Positions 60,160 through 64,000 of a stretch of DNA of 64,000 nt are shown piece by piece. Location of the stretch: NCBI GenBank assembly GCA_036874045.1, contig CM072340.1, positions 7,951,001-8,015,000 on the forward strand, given 5' to 3'. The notes beneath the pieces were generated by a model that saw only the letters and a list, made by a program, of their open reading frames with translations, ran no database searches and was not told where the DNA came from. The stretch's first letter is position 1; each line of letters begins with the position of its first letter. This stretch comes from Cymodocea nodosa. Taxonomy: Eukaryota > Streptophyta > Magnoliopsida > Alismatales > Cymodoceaceae. The translations under genes and the position numbers were made by a program.

Positions 60160-61885
60160 ATGGTCTCCAAGTTCTACAAAGGTCGTGGCAGAGGAAAAGG
60201 CAAAAGAAGAGGAGAAACATAAATGTTATAGAAGAAGAAAAGTCAGAAAAATTATGTCTAAGGAAACAAAGTCTATTGAAAAAGGAAAATCAGATGAAAA
60301 TTTATTTCCAAAGGACAATGTATGTCTAGACATTGTACCTTATTATGCATCTGATAAACTCATCAGTTCCGAACACACTAAAACTGATGAAGATAATGAG
60401 ACTTTATTTTCCCTTGCTAGAAAGCTTGAAAAGAAATACAAGTCAAATATGAGCTCAAGTTTTTCTATTAGTACAAGTCCTGATGATACAGAAATTAACT
60501 AATCTGAGCATCAAGCACCTGACATTGAACAAGTTATTGCAGATATAATTGATAATGTTGAGGTAGTAACTAGTTCACAGGCTGAATTGTCTAGAGTAGC
60601 AGATATTGAAAATATTAAGACTCCAAAAGAGCTAAAAGTTAACCAACCTTCTTCAGAATCTATAGGAGTAGAGTCTGAGAATTCACAACATGACTCAATG
60701 GAAATATCTATTGAACAAATTGAACAATTACAGATAGATACACCGGCTGTAGAATTTGTGGAAAAATTGAACTCTAAAGATTCTATAGAGACTGAACAGA
60801 TGAATGTTGAGCATATTGAAGATGTTCCTAACACTATTGAAGCTGAAGAATCAAGCTTACCTGAGCAGCTTCAAGATAATATTTTGGAAGAGGAACAACA
60901 TGACATTCATTTTGAAGAAGAGGTTCCTGAAGATGAATTAAACTCTGAATCACGGCTTCAGGTATCACCTTCTTTGTGTACAGCATTACAAATTCAAGGT
61001 AATTCAATTCATTTTAGATTTGAAGAAGCATTGTAGAAATACAATAATCTGATTACATGTCAGATTCTGCTTGCTCGTCCAATAAAGTTCAGAAATTTGA
61101 TGAAAATAAGAGATCTATTTGAGTTTCAAGGCCTCATTCAATTCTTGCCAGTAGGAACGAAATGGAAGCAATACACAGAGCTTATTGCAGCTTTTTATAG
61201 CAATCTGGTCAAGAATGGAATTTTTTTGAAAATGCAAATAAATCAACAGGAGTTTATATTGTCTCCTGAGTTAATTTTTGAAGTTTTAGGATTAAAGAAT
61301 GAAGGTGTTGTTGTTACGAACAGATTTGACATGATTAGACAACTAGAATGGAACATTCAGTCTTTATCAAAAATTTCAGATGTATATTTTGAAATGAGAT
61401 TAATGGAAAATCTAAATGCAGAGGTAAGGTTTATTGCAAATATATTGCATGCAAATTTATTTCAGAGAGTTGGACACAATATGGAAGTCAGTAGAAGTTG
61501 TTTATATGCAACTTATAGCTTGCTAAATAGAATTCAAATAAATTGGTTTGATGTTTTCACTTCTCAACTACAGCATATGAGTTCAAAGTTATTTTATGGT
61601 GATGCTGTATGTAGAATCCTTGCAAGCCAATTGACTTTATCCGACTGGCCCTTTGAAACTAAAGGCATGAGAGCATTTAGTGTCAAACATTTGCAAAAAT
61701 TCCAGGCCATGCATAAACCTCAACGACAACAACAACAACAACCAAGTTATTCAGTTCAAGCAGAACAGCAAACCCAGCTACCTCCTGACTTAGATGCAGT
61801 GCTTAACGACATCAGAAATGATATTAGGCATCTAGGAGATAAAATATGTAATGCTATAAGTGATATACTTAGGAGGGGTCGATAA
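60160..61885 (+). pseudogene. aORF of copy F, internally deleted
   Basis: The start MVSKFYKGRGRGKGK (60160) is kept. About 510 bp are then lost relative to E (E ~53905-54415), so the original frame stops after 20 codons (TAA), while the downstream coding frame continues from about 60210. Stops: TAA 60500-60502 (shared with E) and TAG 61034-61036 (CAG in E). The C-terminal domain is open from 61097 to TAA 61883 (262 aa) with GLIQFLPVGTKWKQYTELI, FEVLGLKNEGV, LHANLFQRVGHN, LLNRIQINWFDVF and a QRQQQQQ run. This is the best preserved copy of the domain in the window. Confidence 0.8.
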
Positions 61886-61957
61886 CTGTTTTTGTTTGTT
61901 TCTGAATACAAAATGTAATGTTTGTATTACTTATTTGATTCATTGAACAATACATCT
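61886..61957 (+). other. End of copy F at an inverted junction
   Basis: F's 3' UTR follows E's (56125-56195) up to TGAACAATACAT, then changes to minus-strand gag at 61958. The two parents share CAT at the joint. Confidence 0.8.
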
Positions 61958-62351
61958 TAAAGAGTTCATACTTATGAATCAACATGTTTATTTTAGTCTC
62001 TTTAACATGAGAAGTACCTTCATGTGAAACTTCTAATGCATGCCACACCTCATAAGCATATTTATATGCCGACACTTTACTGAACTGTTCATAACTCAAT
62101 GCACAAAATAAAATATTTAAGCCCTTAGCATTCACAGTTTCATTTTCCTTTTTAGTAATTGTCCAAGTATTATAAGGAGTAGTTAACGGAGTATATGGTT
62201 TAGAAATCATGAACCACAACTTATGATCTATACTTTGAAGAAAAATAGTCATCCTATATTTCCAATATTCAAAATGTATTCCATCAAATAAAGGAGGACG
62301 ATTAAGATTTTGGCCTTCATATAAAGAAAAATTACCATTACTAGTAGCCAT
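61958..62351 (-). pseudogene. gag: gag 5' fragment of Sirevirus-like copy H
   Basis: N-terminal ~130 codons, MATSNGNFSLYEGQNLNRPP (62351) to INMLIHKYELFKM, after which the frame runs into foreign sequence from copy F. No stop occurs before the joint. It is oriented against E and F. Confidence 0.9.
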
Positions 62352-62537
62352 CTTACCTTAGATTTTTCAACCTATTTGATTTTAAACAGTCTAAAAACTT
62401 TAAAACAACTTGAGCCTTAAATCAAGAAAGTTAAATGTATGCTCAGATATTAATTTCTATTTAAAAACAAGGAATGTAGAATAAGCAATGATATTTAATA
62501 AGTTGGTATCGATTTTATATCAAAGATTATTAACAAA

Positions 62538-62708
62538 GCTCTGATACCACTTGTAGGATCGTATGGCTACACAAAAGAAGGGTGAATTGTGTTTTTCAAT
62601 ATTTTCTGAAATATAATTGAAACTTTAAAACTGAAAAAACAAGTCGAGACATTGTTTTCATAAAATCATTTTTATTCAAGGTTTCATTTACAATATACAA
62701 TTCAATTC
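62538..62708 (-). repeat. Primer site and truncated 5' LTR of copy H
   Basis: GCTCTGATACCA at 62538-62549, then the LTR from TGTAGGATCGTATGG (62552), cut after about 157 bp at CAATTCAATTC (62708), where unrelated sequence leads into gypsy pol. Confidence 0.85.
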
Positions 62709-62792
62709 AAATTGGAATTAATATCTAACTTGTATTAAAGGTTGTTTGTTTACTTCTATATAAAAAAAAGAATAGCCATAAAGATAAATTAA
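62709..62792. other. Short unassigned joint
   Basis: AT-rich, 84 bp, between the cut LTR of H and the 3' end of gypsy copy J. Nothing recognised. Confidence 0.4.
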
Positions 62793-64000
62793 CTAAGTAA
62801 AAACAGAAGTTAACAAATCCAAGTTTTTCTGGTGCATTGCTAGAGATCCAAACAAGTTTTCTAGTGTCGTGCTAGCCAAGCAAACAAGTTTTATGTTTTC
62901 TCTTACAGTCTTCGAATAAGCTTCATTTTTAAATTCTTCTAATTCAATTAATTGCATTTTCCTATTTTCTGCAGCTTGATTTAAATTACTGTTCAGAGTT
63001 TTTAATGCCCAATAAGCTTTATGTTCTATTTCAACTGGTAAATGACAACTTTTTCCATATACTAGACTAAAAGGTGTCATACCTAAACTTGTTTTATAAG
63101 CAGTTCTATAAGCCCAAAGTGCATCTATCAATTTATTAGCCCAATCTGTTCTAGTAGGATTTACTACTTTTTCTAAGATTAACTTAATTTGTTTGTTTGC
63201 ACTTTTCACTTGTCCACTTGTTTGCGGATGATATGATGTTGCAATTTTGTGGTTTACTCCATATTTCTTCATTAAGGCTTCAAAACTTCTATTACAGAAA
63301 TGAGTTCCTCTATCACTGATAATAGCTTTAGGTATTCCAAATCTGGCAAATATATTGGTTCTTTTGAATTGTATTACCACTTTGTTGTCATTAGTTTTTA
63401 TAGGAATAGCTTCTATCCATTTAGATACATAATCCACCCCCAACAATATGTAATTAAATTGATTAGACATAGGAAATGGACCCATAAAATCTATTCCCCA
63501 CACATCAAAGATTTCAACCTCAACAATAGGATTAAGAGGCATCATATTCCTCTTTGATATTCTTCCTATTTGTTGACATCTTAAACAATTTAAGCAATAT
63601 TTATGAGCATCTTTGAATAGTGTTGGCCAATAAAATCCACATTGCAGAATTTTTACAGTAGTTTTCCTTGAACCAAAATGCCCTCCACAAGCTTGGTCAT
63701 GACAGAAAGACAAAATGCTCGGATATTCAATTTCTGGAACACACCTCCTTAAAACCAGATCAAGACATTTCTTAAATAAGTATGGGTCTTCCCAATAGTA
63801 ATATTTTTCTCTTGAGAAAAACAATTTCTTATCCTGTCTATTCCAATCCTTAGGTGTTAAACTAGTAACTAAGTAATTAACTATGTCTACATACCAAGGT
63901 ATTGTTTTGATGGTCATTAATTGTTCATCAAGAAAATTATCCTTAATTTCAATATTTGATTTTTCTATTTGTAATCTTGATAAATGATCTGCTACTACAT
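62793..64000 (-). pseudogene. pol: Gypsy copy J: RNase H/integrase linker and integrase, open to the window edge
   Basis: Read leftwards from the edge the frame is open: VADHLSRLQIEKSNIEIKD (RNase H to integrase linker typical of Ty3/gypsy), then the H2C2 zinc finger FCHDQACGGHFGSRKTTVKI ... YCLNCLRCQ, then the core with D in [11 protein letters not shown] and D in [10 protein letters not shown]. The catalytic Glu is Lys: SGQVKSANKQ (codon 63204-63206; GAA in both G arms). The C-terminal part DWANKLIDALWAYRTAY to ENRKMQLIELEEFKNEAY is intact. After TVRENIK (~62900) the frame continues in unrelated sequence that includes a repeated CAAACAAGTTTT motif, and it ends at 62793. It is not interrupted by stops, unlike the G arms, but the E-to-K change should abolish strand transfer. 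Confidence 0.9.

Overview
This is AT-rich nuclear DNA of a flowering plant, probably a eudicot; I cannot name the species. No ordinary host gene, tRNA, rRNA or CRISPR array is recognisable. Almost all of it is nested, broken LTR retrotransposons, identified by iMet-tRNA primer sites (TGGTATCAGAG type), polypurine tracts, TG...CA long terminal repeats, and gag, protease, integrase, reverse transcriptase and RNase H motifs.

Layout. 1-942 and 23600-23811 are the older host sequence, with a weak ~170-bp repeat and short hairpins. It was split by element A (943-23599, minus), a Tork/TNT1-like Ty1/copia element with 952-bp LTRs. A's pol was in turn split by a Sirevirus-like Ty1/copia block (2637-19326, minus) with target duplication TCATG/TCGTG. 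That block has three LTRs around two incomplete internal regions. 23812-25174 holds the 5' end of a further copia element, D. 25175-45154 is a large, old inverted repeat of a Ty3/gypsy unit G, with its centre at about 36241-36296. Each arm reads integrase, accessory ORF (aORF), gag, F-box gene, untranslated region, polypurine tract; the left arm also keeps the LTR. The left arm contains a solo Sirevirus-like LTR with a perfect TAAAT duplication. 45155-58310 is the most complete Sirevirus-like element (E, plus), followed by a 3' piece of a relative (F, to 61957), an inverted 5' piece of another (H, 61958-62708), and a gypsy RNase H/integrase fragment (J, minus) that runs off the right edge.

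The Sirevirus-like elements encode a ~752-aa gag, a pol in the same frame after one conserved TAA, and ~1.6 kb further on a ~756-codon aORF with its own TATA-like box. The gypsy unit carries a homologous aORF. It also shares about 1 kb of non-coding sequence and a U3 segment with the copia family. In addition it carries a 371-codon F-box protein gene in both arms. Each extra cistron of the gypsy unit lies behind a cluster of short inverted repeats (GTTGAGTTA ... TAACTCAAC), and two of the three also have a TATA-like box.

All coding regions are defective. Most nonsense codons are TAG where a sister copy has CAG or TGG, as expected from C-to-T decay of methylated DNA. Several frames are otherwise uninterrupted by indels over 370-756 codons.
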